From assembly GCF_003711225.1 (NCBI RefSeq), contig NZ_CP031030.1:930001-994000 (forward strand): a DNA stretch of 64,000 bases, read 5' to 3'. Below the pieces are notes generated by a model that was given only the letters and a program-made list of their open reading frames with translations, did not search any database and had not been told where the DNA came from. The position numbers and the translations under genes were made by a program. Source of the DNA: Runella sp. SP2 (GTDB lineage Bacteria > Bacteroidota > Bacteroidia > Cytophagales > Spirosomataceae). Shown piece after piece: positions 18,075 to 25,589 of the stretch (the first letter of the stretch is position 1; every line of letters begins with the position of its first letter).

Positions 18075-18527
18075 TTAGGCTAGTTGGCCTAAAGTTTCCA
18101 AAAACACCCCTACAATAGCAGGATGCTTAACTACGCCAGTCCCGGTAGCACACTCAAGCTTTCCCAATTGACTCTTCAGAAGCTCCAGCATGAATCTCTG
18201 CTCATTGATGACATTGTTCTTCTGTTCTATCAATTGCTCGTATTTATTTGAGAAAAACTGCTCAACTTTTTCAATAATATCAACTTGCCCAGATGACTTT
18301 TCAGTTGATATTCTGATTGACCCTTGGCCGCGCATTAACCATGCAGGATTAATTTCTGGATAGGTTGAAAAAATGGCATCAAGAACATCAAAGCTGGGCT
18401 TACTTTTTCCATCTACGATATAGTTGATAGTGCTTGAATTCTTTCCAATAGAAATTGCAAAAGAGTTGTTGGTCATTTTAAGTTCTTTTATAAGAATCTT
18501 AAATCGGTCTGCGATTGTTGTTTCCAT
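18075..18527 (-). CDS. XRE-family phage repressor-like regulator
   Basis: This 150-aa protein has a helix-turn-helix in residues 8-65 (IADRFKILIKELKMTNNSFA, then SSTINYIVDGKSKPSFDVLDAI) of the XRE/Cro-CI type. NPAWLMRGQG ends the domain, as is common in Bacteroidota regulators. The C-terminal half is a coiled coil (about 90-130), probably for oligomerisation, and it has no LexA-type peptidase. It is the first gene inside the left prophage boundary. It is transcribed toward the boundary and divergently from a plus-strand frame, so it is the best candidate for the lysogeny repressor. Confidence 0.8.
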   Translation of the reverse strand: METTIADRFKILIKELKMTNNSFAISIGKNSSTINYIVDGKSKPSFDVLDAIFSTYPEINPAWLMRGQGSIRISTEKSSGQVDIIEKVEQFFSNKYEQLIEQKNNVINEQRFMLELLKSQLGKLECATGTGVVKHPAIVGVFLETLGQLA

Positions 18528-18588
18528 TTTTAGTAGATTTACTTTACTTTTAATTTATTCTCAAAATAGGGTATTCAAATAGTTAACT

Positions 18589-18891
18589 ATGCCTGCGGTC
18601 TTAAACCTCAATAACAAAAGTGCTTGGGCCTTTTTTTATTATAATTCTGGTATCACCTTGCACCTCTTTCCCCACCAATGGGGCTTTCGATGTCGTTATA
18701 CTACCCAAGTAGGGGTTGCTAACCGTCGCAAGTTTTCCTATCGACAATTTTTACTGCAACTTTGGGTACTTAAAGTAGAACTCTTCTGGGATTGGCAATA
18801 CAACAACGAGGTATTGCCCCGCCCAAATCATAACCCTAATCTTGGGTTTTCGAGGGAGCAGGTCTCCCAAAGTTCCTCCAGTGAACAATAG
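18589..18891 (+). CDS. Possible small early protein opposite the repressor
   Basis: A 100-codon frame starts 62 bases from the divergent repressor start, the position of cro-like genes. It is rich in aromatic residues (AWAFFYYNSGITLHLFPHQWGF) and has no recognised domain. Its 3' end overlaps the convergent gene at 18836-19183 by 56 bases, which weakens the case. I keep it as a possible gene only. Confidence 0.4.
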   Translation: MPAVLNLNNKSAWAFFYYNSGITLHLFPHQWGFRCRYTTQVGVANRRKFSYRQFLLQLWVLKVELFWDWQYNNEVLPRPNHNPNLGFSREQVSQSSSSEQ

Positions 18892-19183
18892 ACTCATCGC
18901 CAGCATAATGCTCTTCCTCGTCAGAAAAGTAATACTGTAAGCCTGTTTTGGGCTCAAAGTGTGTTTTGGTAACAGTTACTTTTTCAATAAAATCAAAATA
19001 AAATTTATAATACACATCATTGAATGGGATATAGCCCCATACAAAACCATATTGCAAAAAATCGCGTCCCTCCAAATAAGGCTCCATCTCTATATCAAAG
19101 TCGTAGCCTTTTTTTCTGATTTTTAAAATAAGGCGTTTATTGATGGCCTTGATTACGTTATCTTCAATCTGTTCAAAGTCCAT
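18836..19183 (-). CDS. Hypothetical 115-aa protein
   Basis: An acidic, aromatic-rich soluble protein with alternating strands (YDFDIEMEPYLEGRDFLQYGF, VYYKFYFDFIEKVTVTKTHF). I recognise no family. It lies between the repressor and the DUF4468 protein on the same strand and could be part of a lysogenically expressed group. The start at 19183 is the first ATG of an uninterrupted frame. Confidence 0.55.
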   Translation of the reverse strand: MDFEQIEDNVIKAINKRLILKIRKKGYDFDIEMEPYLEGRDFLQYGFVWGYIPFNDVYYKFYFDFIEKVTVTKTHFEPKTGLQYYFSDEEEHYAGDESIVHWRNFGRPAPSKTQD

Positions 19184-19246
19184 GTTTACAGTATTTTAAA
19201 TGTGTTTAAATTGATTGTCAAATAGTTAAGAAATTACAAGGAGACC

Positions 19247-19828
19247 TTACCAGTCCTTTTTCTCCGTTTTTTTCATACCAGTTTTCAGTGAGTCAATGAT
19301 GAGCTTTATTTGCTCATCAAGCTTTATCAAAAACCTTTTTTCTACATTTTTTTGGCTACCGTTTACCCATTTCTCAAGTGGTACGCTGACGTCTCTAGGA
19401 GGGGTATTTTGTGTTATAACTACCTGATAATTGAGTTGTATATTAGAAATCTTGTATCTATACCTTCCATCTTTAAACTGAACACTTATTGTGTGCTGAA
19501 CATCTACAGGGTATGAATTCATGAATCCTCCTTGCATAATTGTTTTAAAAAATCCTTTACCAATAATTTCGTCATCTTCATCTAAACTTATGACGTCCTT
19601 TGAGGATTTATACGAGTCTATAAACCATATTTTTGCCTTCTTACGTAAATTTACTTGTGATGAACTATCTACTAAGACTACTTCTTCGTAAACCACCTTT
19701 TCTTCTGAAACAGGCATAATTCCATAGTACTTATCTTGAGCGAGTGAATGAACAATTCCCCCCAAATTAACCACTAACCAGCAGGTGAATAATTTGATTT
19801 TATTCGTAATTAAGATGGTGTTTTTCAT
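19247..19828 (-). CDS. Exported DUF4468-type protein
   Basis: This 193-aa protein starts with a basic N-terminus and a hydrophobic core (LFTCWLVVNLGGIVHSLAQ) that forms a signal peptide cut after LAQ. The mature part has the pattern of Bacteroidota DUF4468 (TBP-like fold) proteins: EKVVYEEVVLVDSSSQVNLRKKAKIWFIDSYK, then GFFKTIMQGG, and HTISVQFKDGRYRYKISNIQL. The function of the family is unknown. Its place among leftward genes near the repressor suggests a gene expressed by the lysogen that may alter the host envelope (inference). Confidence 0.7.
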   Translation of the reverse strand: MKNTILITNKIKLFTCWLVVNLGGIVHSLAQDKYYGIMPVSEEKVVYEEVVLVDSSSQVNLRKKAKIWFIDSYKSSKDVISLDEDDEIIGKGFFKTIMQGGFMNSYPVDVQHTISVQFKDGRYRYKISNIQLNYQVVITQNTPPRDVSVPLEKWVNGSQKNVEKRFLIKLDEQIKLIIDSLKTGMKKTEKKDW

Positions 19829-20025
19829 TTTTTAAAATATTGATATTCAGTTATTTGTAAAAATAAATTCTGAAATAAATCAAAATAATTGCCAAAATAT
19901 TAGGAATTATTGCGATAACTATCATATATTTGAATCTCAAACCAAGATTACTTTGGTAACAAATTAACAACATTTTGGCAGTAGAGGCAAAAAATACTAT
20001 AAAAAATTAGTAAACGGTCAAACCT

Positions 20026-20253
20026 ATGAGTATCGAAGAAATTAGAGGTAAGTACAATTGCAATGTAATTACCAAGCTGTCTAAGGGAGAGCTAAAGAAG
20101 TTGTTTAACATCGAATTTGGCTATAAAAGTGACACCCGTTTTACCCTAATAATGGCAGGAGACGTCATTCCATCGCCTATCGAGACCCAGTGGTTGTCAC
20201 AGAACGTGGAATATTATTACCAACATCACGCCCCCTATCAAACACAATCATGA
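20026..20253 (+). CDS. Early operon protein 1, hypothetical (75 aa)
   Basis: The first gene of the rightward early operon encodes a small soluble protein with EEIRGKYNCNVITKLSKGELKKLFNI. I recognise no family. Its stop overlaps the next start in an ATGA arrangement. The region between this gene and the divergent DUF4468 gene (19829-20025) is AT-rich and contains the inverted pair TGCCAAAAT (19892) and ATTTTGGCA (19973), a possible operator. Confidence 0.65.
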   Translation: MSIEEIRGKYNCNVITKLSKGELKKLFNIEFGYKSDTRFTLIMAGDVIPSPIETQWLSQNVEYYYQHHAPYQTQS

Positions 20254-20363
20254 TAACGCTACTGGACTGCATTATCACTGTCGGCTTTTCAGCGATGCTG
20301 ATTTTCGCCTGCTGGATAGTATGGGATGTAACCCGTGACCTCAAAACACTAAAGAAATCATGA
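20250..20363 (+). CDS. Tiny single-pass membrane protein (37 aa)
   Basis: The start ATG overlaps the previous stop (ATGA), and its own stop overlaps the next start in the same way. The product, MITLLDCIITVGFSAMLIFA onward, is one hydrophobic helix followed by a short basic tail (RDLKTLKKS). The double coupling is the main evidence that it is real. The function is unknown. Confidence 0.55.
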   Translation: MITLLDCIITVGFSAMLIFACWIVWDVTRDLKTLKKS

Positions 20364-20593
20364 CAGCTTGGTTCAAACAATCTGACACAAACTATGCTTT
20401 TGTGGGCTTGTCGGAGGAAGCGCGGCTCGATGGCGTCCCCAAGTTGCTGGAAGTTCCTATTGGCCACGTCGAACTAAACCCCAACACCAATCAGTGGGAT
20501 GCTTATCTCAATAACATATTTTTGGTGAGCTTTCCCCAGCTCCTCAATTCATTTTTGGCCGTTGAAGAATGTTTCCAAAACCAGCCGCTATGA
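20360..20593 (+). CDS. Early operon protein 3, hypothetical (77 aa)
   Basis: A small soluble protein coupled by ATGA overlaps on both sides. It has an even mix of strands and helices (NYAFVGLSEEARLDGVPKLLEVP, ending ...FLAVEECFQNQPL). No family is recognised. Co-translation with its neighbours suggests a shared early role. Confidence 0.6.
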   Translation: MTAWFKQSDTNYAFVGLSEEARLDGVPKLLEVPIGHVELNPNTNQWDAYLNNIFLVSFPQLLNSFLAVEECFQNQPL

Positions 20594-20943
20594 CCTCTTT
20601 ACCTTTAAGTGTAGCTCACTCAAGACACCTTCAAAAAGCAAATGAGCTTTTGGAGGGTATTCTCAGCAATCCAAACGAGCATCAAAACCGTGTGGACATG
20701 AGACGTATAATGGACGCGTTATCGCATACAGGTATAAGCTTAGGGCATTTCCTTGGTGCTTTTCAGCAACGAGAGTCGTTAGCTCAAGGCACGGTAAGTG
20801 CCGAAACATCGCTAGCCACTCCCGTTCAAACGACCAAGCACCAGTGCCCAATTTGTGAAAAAAGTTTTCAAACCTCAAGTGCATTGAGTGGGCATGGCCC
20901 CGCTCGATGTGCCATAAAACATGGAAAGGAGCTGCCGTCATGA
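20590..20943 (+). CDS. Protein with C-terminal C2H2-like zinc finger
   Basis: The ATG at 20590 overlaps the previous stop (ATGA) and is preferred over the in-frame ATG at 20569. The 117-aa product has a helical N-terminal part (about residues 1-60). Near the end lies CPICEKSFQTSSALSGHGPA followed by CAIKH, which reads as a single Cys2-His/Cys zinc finger with the aromatic and leucine positions of a classical finger. It probably binds nucleic acid. Such fingers are uncommon in bacteria but occur in phage genes. The function is inferred only. Confidence 0.65.
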   Translation: MTSLPLSVAHSRHLQKANELLEGILSNPNEHQNRVDMRRIMDALSHTGISLGHFLGAFQQRESLAQGTVSAETSLATPVQTTKHQCPICEKSFQTSSALSGHGPARCAIKHGKELPS

Positions 20944-21035
20944 CAAGCCTGTTTGATTTCATCCTTTGGCTTATTTTCTGCGCAGTGAGTATGCCGTTTT
21001 TATTAAGAGTCGAATCTAAAAGAAACCTTGACTAG
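20940..21035 (+). CDS. Tiny membrane protein (31 aa)
   Basis: The start overlaps the zinc-finger gene stop (ATGA). The product MTSLFDFILWLIFCAVSMPF continues into a basic end RVESKRNLD, giving one membrane helix. The next gene begins two bases later. It is the second tiny membrane protein in the same coupled operon. Confidence 0.5.
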   Translation: MTSLFDFILWLIFCAVSMPFLLRVESKRNLD

Positions 21036-21037
21036 CC

Positions 21038-21490
21038 ATGCCAAATTGGAGCCTTGTCAAAATTAAATATACCCAGGAACAAGAAAATGGGTCATTTAAA
21101 GTAATAACCGAAACTTACCTGATTGACTGTGTCAGCTTCACGGATGCCGAAGCTAGGGCATTTAAGGTGCTGAGTGAGGTTTTGAAAGAGTTCACGGTGG
21201 TAAGCATCACCAAGATGAAGCTCTCAGACGTGTTTCACTTCGAGGATGAAAGTGGGGAGAAGTGGTACAAAGTGAAGACATTCTACGTGTCGATTGACGA
21301 CAGCAGGGGAGCGGTCAAAGAAAAGAAAATTATCAGCTACATGCTTGTCAACGCCGACAGTATCAAACAGGCCATCGAGCGGATTGAAAAAAGCCTAGCC
21401 ACAATGCTGATTCCCTACGAAATTACAGATGTTATTCTCACTCCAATTTTAGAGGTATATCCCTACGTGAGTGAGGAACAAGAAGAATAG
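21038..21490 (+). CDS. DUF4494 family protein
   Basis: This 150-aa protein begins NWSLVKIKYTQEQENGSFKV and continues ITETYLIDCVSFTDAEAR, the recognisable opening of DUF4494, a Bacteroidota family frequent in mobile elements. Later residues show WYKVKTFYVSIDD and KKIISYMLVNADSIKQAI. The function of the family is unknown. It closes the tightly coupled group of early genes; the tRNA region follows. Confidence 0.75.
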   Translation: MPNWSLVKIKYTQEQENGSFKVITETYLIDCVSFTDAEARAFKVLSEVLKEFTVVSITKMKLSDVFHFEDESGEKWYKVKTFYVSIDDSRGAVKEKKIISYMLVNADSIKQAIERIEKSLATMLIPYEITDVILTPILEVYPYVSEEQEE

Positions 21491-21588
21491 AGTTTTTCAT
21501 AACGTTGAGTAGATTCGGATTTCTTGGGGGCATTGCCCCCAAGCCAATTTCTCAACACTGAAGACGCACAAAGCGAGAGTGAGGGGCA

Positions 21589-21660
21589 AGTGGTGTAGGG
21601 AAGATGGTCATCCCGCAGGCTCATTACCTGAGAGCACTGGTTCGAGTCCAGTCACCACTA
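21589..21660 (+). tRNA. tRNA-Met-type gene, anticodon CAT
   Basis: The acceptor AGTGGTG (21589-21595) pairs with CACCACT (21653-21659). The D stem is GGGA/TCCC. The anticodon stem CAGG/CCTG encloses loop CTCATTA, with T33 followed by CAT at 21622-21624. The T arm is ACTGG-TTCGAGT-CCAGT. Length is 72 bases with discriminator A, and CCA is not encoded. It could be elongator Met or a lysidine-modified Ile tRNA; the sequence alone does not separate these. It is carried by the prophage between early genes. Confidence 0.85.
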
Positions 21661-21677
21661 CGAAAAATCCAACCGTA

Positions 21678-21763
21678 CCCAGTCTTTGCGGCAATGGTGA
21701 GTGTAGGGAGAGCTTGAATCCCATCAAGATGCGCTTAGTAGTCAACCTGACTCATAAACTGGG
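21678..21763 (+). ncRNA. tRNA-like structured segment between two tRNA candidates
   Basis: CCCAGT (21678-21683) pairs with ACTGGG (21758-21763), closing an 86-base segment. Inside are the stem CTTGA/TCAAG (21713-21727) and the small hairpin AGTCA-ACC-TGACT. The spacing and closing stem resemble a tRNA, but I cannot assign a normal D arm, T loop or anticodon. It may be a diverged or unusual phage tRNA. Confidence 0.35.
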
Positions 21764-21768
21764 AGGAA

Positions 21769-21844
21769 CTTAGCTTACAGGTAGAGTAACTACGTAATGA
21801 ATTGGCATTGCGAAAGTGCTCGGGGTTCGATACCCCAGCTAAGA
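21769..21844 (+). tRNA. Degenerate or unusual tRNA-like gene
   Basis: CTTAGCT (21769-21775) pairs perfectly with AGCTAAG (21837-21843), giving a total of 76 bases. A T arm CGGGG-TTCGATA-CCCC is clear, and TTAC-AGGTAGA-GTAA gives a D-like arm. The anticodon arm appears as CGTAAT/ATTGCG with an abnormal 8-base loop (GAATTGGC), so the anticodon cannot be read safely. Either it is a decayed tRNA or it has an unusual structure. Confidence 0.5.
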
Positions 21845-21926
21845 CAACGAGGACGCCAGTCAAGTTCGTGGCCTCAGGGGGAGTAATGCCCCCCTGTAGG
21901 TCGCATGGATCAACTTTGCTTAAAAA

Positions 21927-23327
21927 ATGAAGCTAACACAACAAATCAACTACCACGAAGCCATAAGACGATGGTGTGCGAGAGTTGAAGATTACAACGA
22001 AAACTGTGAAACGTTTGTCTCCAAGCGAACGTCGCACACGCCTGACGGTGAAGTAATTACGAAGGAGTTCGTAATGAAAAAAGGCACACTCAAAGGCTCT
22101 GTCAAGGCCACAGGAATGCACCTAATCGCGCTTTATTCGCAAGCTTGGGGGAAGGCTAATGCCGCAGTGCATGGCATGGCACGGCCTGACGACGTGTACG
22201 TAGCGACCAATCGGGTAGAGCTGGGAGAGCGCCTGAGCCGTTCAGGTCGTAGCTGCTACGACCATATCCGAAAGCTGATTACAGTCGGTCTGATTGAAAA
22301 ATACTCCTTCTGTGGCCGACAGCACTCATTCAAAATATGGATTTCTCCAAAAATTTTGTTTGGCGAAGCGGAAACCATGCCTGAGGTAGCAGCCCCCAAA
22401 ACGGCCTCTTTAGCGCCAGTACGGCAAAAAATGCCGCCTATTTATAACCCACAGATACAATATACAACTACAATAAGTGCGGACAAATGTGGACAAACAC
22501 TGAAACATGACCACGGAAACAACAAGGATCCGCACAGTCTTGTGCAAAATGGCCAAGAACCAGCCTCCTACAAGCCTGTAGCCACGGAAACAAGACAGGG
22601 GGGGCGCGCGGCCGCCGAATATTCGGAGCTGGAAAAGATGTGGATAAGCTTGCCGAACTACCTGCGAAACCTAACCACGGGCTTTTGGAAAGTAGCCAAA
22701 ACGCAGTTGTATCCACGATGCCAATTCACGGAAGAAGACCAACGGCAGGCCATTTTGGAAATCTACGAAGGTGTGTTTGGAAAGTTCGCTCTGAGCCAGA
22801 GCGACGTAGCATGGGCGGATTACTACAACGAACTTATGGACAGAATGCAGCTCGCAAAACGGTGGTTCGACAAACACCCCGACCGCTCGCCTGACATGCC
22901 CTATAAATGCAAGAAAAAGCTAGGCTATTTTGACCCGAAGAACAACTTTGGCTTTGCGCGAACAGCAGAATGGTTCGCCAAAGATTCGTTAAGAAAGCGT
23001 GAAAATAGAGTCGAATTCCTACTCAACAGCGCACGAATAGATTTTGAACGATGGGCAGCGGGTAAACCACGTGCCTCGCACATTGGCAAGGATGAACTAC
23101 AGCTTTTTGTCTATTACCAAAATTGGGCGCGTACCTACGGCAAAGAGGTAGAAGCCAAGTTCAGCGAGCAATATTTAGAGCAAAAGGCACGGAGTTTTGA
23201 GCCGAAAAAGATACACCGCCTCTCTATTCGAGCCCAGAAAAAGCAACAAAAAGACCAAAATCCAACACAGATTGTCTATGTAGAATCATGGATGACGGAG
23301 TTTGGCGAAGGATTTTACTCATATTAA
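21927..23327 (+). CDS. Winged-helix protein, probably phage replication
   Basis: This 466-aa protein has a winged helix at about residues 60-135 (GMHLIALYSQAWGKANAAVHGM, VATNRVELGERLSRSGRSCYDHIRKLITVGLIEKY). This layout is common in Bacteroidota plasmid and phage replication proteins. A low-complexity linker (about 150-225) leads to a helical C-terminal half rich in Trp and basic residues. It is the largest early gene and follows the tRNA block, where replication genes usually lie. No helicase or primase motif is visible, so the role is an inference. Confidence 0.6.
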   Translation: MKLTQQINYHEAIRRWCARVEDYNENCETFVSKRTSHTPDGEVITKEFVMKKGTLKGSVKATGMHLIALYSQAWGKANAAVHGMARPDDVYVATNRVELGERLSRSGRSCYDHIRKLITVGLIEKYSFCGRQHSFKIWISPKILFGEAETMPEVAAPKTASLAPVRQKMPPIYNPQIQYTTTISADKCGQTLKHDHGNNKDPHSLVQNGQEPASYKPVATETRQGGRAAAEYSELEKMWISLPNYLRNLTTGFWKVAKTQLYPRCQFTEEDQRQAILEIYEGVFGKFALSQSDVAWADYYNELMDRMQLAKRWFDKHPDRSPDMPYKCKKKLGYFDPKNNFGFARTAEWFAKDSLRKRENRVEFLLNSARIDFERWAAGKPRASHIGKDELQLFVYYQNWARTYGKEVEAKFSEQYLEQKARSFEPKKIHRLSIRAQKKQQKDQNPTQIVYVESWMTEFGEGFYSY

Positions 23328-23339
23328 CTACTCACAATT

Positions 23340-23648
23340 ATGGCACAATTATCAGAAGAAAAACGTCATTCGCAGCATTACTACGCTTCCAGAGCCGTAG
23401 TAGTAAGATTCATCAACATGAAACCTTGGGAGAAACCCAAGAAAATGTACGATAATCAGTACTTATACAAACTTCGTGGTAAGCAAGGCTACCCACCTTC
23501 TTATTGGGAAAGCCACTGGATGCAAAAGATTAAGGAATGGGGCCCGCTTGTACTCGAAGCATCAATTCACGATGTAACCCACAATACCGATTTGACGAGC
23601 CAAAATCGGATAGCGCAATTGGTAACGAATGGCCACTTTCTTTATTAA
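23340..23648 (+). CDS. Hypothetical basic protein (102 aa)
   Basis: A small basic protein rich in His, Lys and Tyr (EEKRHSQHYYASRAVVVRFI, YLYKLRGKQGYPPSYWESHW), starting 12 bases after the replication-type gene and probably co-transcribed with it. Its composition suggests nucleic-acid binding, but I recognise no family. Confidence 0.6.
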   Translation: MAQLSEEKRHSQHYYASRAVVVRFINMKPWEKPKKMYDNQYLYKLRGKQGYPPSYWESHWMQKIKEWGPLVLEASIHDVTHNTDLTSQNRIAQLVTNGHFLY

Positions 23649-23674
23649 GATTTAATTATGAATAGCTTAAAACC

Positions 23675-24073
23675 ATGCCTCCCTCAAAAAGAACAAACTT
23701 TGGAATGACGCTCTCCTTAGAACTGAATAAGTCGGCAACGATAACAATTTTTGGACTCATCGACAGCGCCCTTAGGACTGTAACAATGAAGGAGTTACAA
23801 AGCCAGCCTCACGACTACGTGATTGCCGCAAACCTAATGGAGGTACGACGAAAGCTCGCAAAACATGTTGACGACTACCATATTTTTGGCGGCGACCGAG
23901 AATGGAAACTAAAGCTCACGCGAGCTGAAGCACTGGCGTTCGATGTGTGGTTTCATCCTGACGACCACACCAGCATAAGCCTTGATAACAAATTGATTAA
24001 GCCAGATACCTACGAATATGGGCTTATTCTAAAAATCTGTGGAATGGTAAACCAGCAGTATTATACTAGCTAA
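23675..24073 (+). CDS. Hypothetical early protein (132 aa)
   Basis: The frame has two possible starts, ATG at 23675 and ATG at 23705 (MTLSLELNKSATI). The product is a soluble mixed alpha/beta protein with ANLMEVRRKLAKHVDDYHIF and LTRAEALAFDVWFHPDD. No family is recognised. It lies in the rightward early operon. Confidence 0.6.
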   Translation: MPPSKRTNFGMTLSLELNKSATITIFGLIDSALRTVTMKELQSQPHDYVIAANLMEVRRKLAKHVDDYHIFGGDREWKLKLTRAEALAFDVWFHPDDHTSISLDNKLIKPDTYEYGLILKICGMVNQQYYTS

Positions 24074-24182
24074 TGTTGCCAACAAGCTTCATTTATAATT
24101 AATGTCCCTTTCGGGGAATGGGAGAAAATCCCTCGCCTTTAGGCGAAGACTTTAGTTTATCAAACTTAAATATCTAAGTGTC

Positions 24183-24566
24183 ATGGAATTAACTTACAAA
24201 TCAATTGAGTACAGCAAAGTTTTCAACCTTGGAAACTACGAAAACGAAAAAATCGGCATCATCGCTGAAGTTGCTCCTGGGGCAGATATGCTTCAAGCCA
24301 TCAATAAAATCAAGGACGATGTCGAGGCCGTGCACAACTATAAACGAGACTTATCCGAGTTTAACCGAATGAAATTAATTCTTGACCGCCCACTCGAATA
24401 TCTCGGACGTGATGTCGAAAAAGCTAAACAGAAAATTCAAGAATTCTTTGAAAAGTATCCATTTCATTACGATGGAGCTTCGTTTAAAGATGCTCTCAAG
24501 CTAGAGCAAGCCCCATCAGTCGAAGTGACCGACCATAAAGACAAATGGGATGAAGACAGGTATTAA
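24183..24566 (+). CDS. Conserved phage-type protein (127 aa)
   Basis: The N-terminal half (ELTYKSIEYSKVFNLGNYEN followed by EKIGIIAEVAPGADMLQAI) has a beta-sheet pattern that I recall from small proteins of unknown function in phages and plasmids. Parts may relate to single-strand binding or recombination accessories, but I cannot show this. The C-terminal half is helical and acidic. The first structured repeat lies 55 bases downstream. Confidence 0.6.
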   Translation: MELTYKSIEYSKVFNLGNYENEKIGIIAEVAPGADMLQAINKIKDDVEAVHNYKRDLSEFNRMKLILDRPLEYLGRDVEKAKQKIQEFFEKYPFHYDGASFKDALKLEQAPSVEVTDHKDKWDEDRY

Positions 24567-24620
24567 ATGATAGCATAATCGTCGGTATCATTTTCAGGAT
24601 CACCAGGTGCAGCATTAACT

Positions 24621-24687
24621 TTTGATAGCAAACCTTCGCCGCAGCGAGCAGCTCAGGCAAAGCCAGGCGCACAAGTTTGCTATCAAA
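24621..24687. repeat. GATAGCAAA structured repeat, copy A
   Basis: TTTGATAGCAAAC (24621-24633) and GTTTGCTATCAAA (24675-24687) are perfect 13-base inverted arms around a 41-base core. The core holds GCAGCGAGC and AAAGCCAGG, shared with the other copies. The core runs in the opposite direction relative to the downstream gene compared with copies B and C. The start codon of the next gene lies 62 bases after the right arm. Confidence 0.75.
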
Positions 24688-24748
24688 AAAATATCATCTA
24701 CCTCATTTGTCACACCGACGAAGGAGGTGCCTAACCAACCCAATTTTT

Positions 24749-25018
24749 ATGAAAATAAAACACTTAGCAAACCTAATGAAGAGCGCTGATGGTGGCTTTA
24801 TCGTAATCACTTTAAAGCAGGCTGACACCAACAACATCGGTTCCATCTTTGGTTCTTCAAACCTAGACTTCGACACGGTCACCAGCATTCTCGAAGAAAT
24901 AGTCCAAGAACGCAAAGCAAGAATTCGCTCTCAACAAGCCCTAAAACTGCTTGAAAGTTACGACACTATCCAACCGATTGCTGGTTATTTGGAGCCGCGT
25001 ATGCTCAACAAGCCCTAA
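24749..25018 (+). CDS. Hypothetical protein after repeat copy A (89 aa)
   Basis: An upstream in-frame start at 24677 lies inside the repeat, so the ATG at 24749 (MKIKHLANLMKSADGG) is preferred. The product is a small alpha/beta protein (FIVITLKQADTNNIGSIFGS) with a helical end. I recognise no family. After its stop, a partial duplication of its own 3' end (the CAACAAGCCCTAAAACTGCTTGAA segment, second copy from 25005) runs into repeat copy B. Confidence 0.55.
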   Translation: MKIKHLANLMKSADGGFIVITLKQADTNNIGSIFGSSNLDFDTVTSILEEIVQERKARIRSQQALKLLESYDTIQPIAGYLEPRMLNKP

Positions 25019-25128
25019 AACTGCTTGAACGTTACGGCACCTTAAAAGAAGCTGAACCGTAAAGCAAGAACTCGCACCCAACAACTTCTAAAACCTTATT
25101 TCCCTAAACTAGACATCAAAAAACCTAA

Positions 25129-25269
25129 TTGATAGCAAATTCGCGTTCCTGGCTTAGTGGCCACAGCTGTCGGCCGACAAAATTTGCTATCAAAAAAACT
25201 TCTTACGCACTCCATCAGCGCCAGCTCTGGCGCACCATCGCTAAACTACAATGTAAAAATGATAGCAAA
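25129..25269. repeat. GATAGCAAA structured repeat, copy B
   Basis: TTGATAGCAAATT (25129-25141) and AATTTGCTATCAA (25181-25193) are inverted arms around a core containing CCTGGCTTAG and the palindrome TGTCGGCCGACA. Then come a short A-run, CTCCATCA, a hairpin GCGCCA-GCTC-TGGCGC (about 25219-25234), and a third unit TGATAGCAAA (25260-25269) in direct orientation. That third unit contains the start of the next gene. Confidence 0.8.
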
Positions 25270-25573
25270 CGAAAAAGAGTTTCGTACAATAACCTTACGT
25301 GGGTTAGACGAAAAGCCCGAAATCGTGGCCATTATGAACAAGGTCATGAAAACGCATGGACTCAAGACCGGTCAGTCGGTCATTGAGCGTATTATCATCG
25401 ACTACGAAGAACTGCAAAATGGCCTTGCCGCTGCCAAGCGAGAACTCCAAAACCAAAAAACGCATTTTGAGCGCAATTCAAAATCGTTAGCTGAAGAACT
25501 TGAAGGCTATCGAAAAATAGTCAAGGATGCCCAAAATGCTTTTAATCAAATCATGACCCTTTCCATCAAATAA
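25259..25573 (+). CDS. Small coiled-coil protein starting inside repeat copy B (104 aa)
   Basis: The ATG at 25259 is fused to the third repeat unit, so the protein begins MIANEKEFRTITLRGL. Longer frames reaching back to 25157 would only translate the repeat. Residues 5-50 (GLDEKPEIVAIMNKVMKTHG, then QSVIERII) resemble a short DNA-binding or ribbon-helix type segment. The rest is a long coiled coil. The function is unknown. If the RNA arms TTTGCTATC and GATAGCAAA pair, the start codon would be hidden (inference). Confidence 0.6.
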   Translation: MIANEKEFRTITLRGLDEKPEIVAIMNKVMKTHGLKTGQSVIERIIIDYEELQNGLAAAKRELQNQKTHFERNSKSLAEELEGYRKIVKDAQNAFNQIMTLSIK

Positions 25574-25589
25574 TAAACCAACCTCCATT

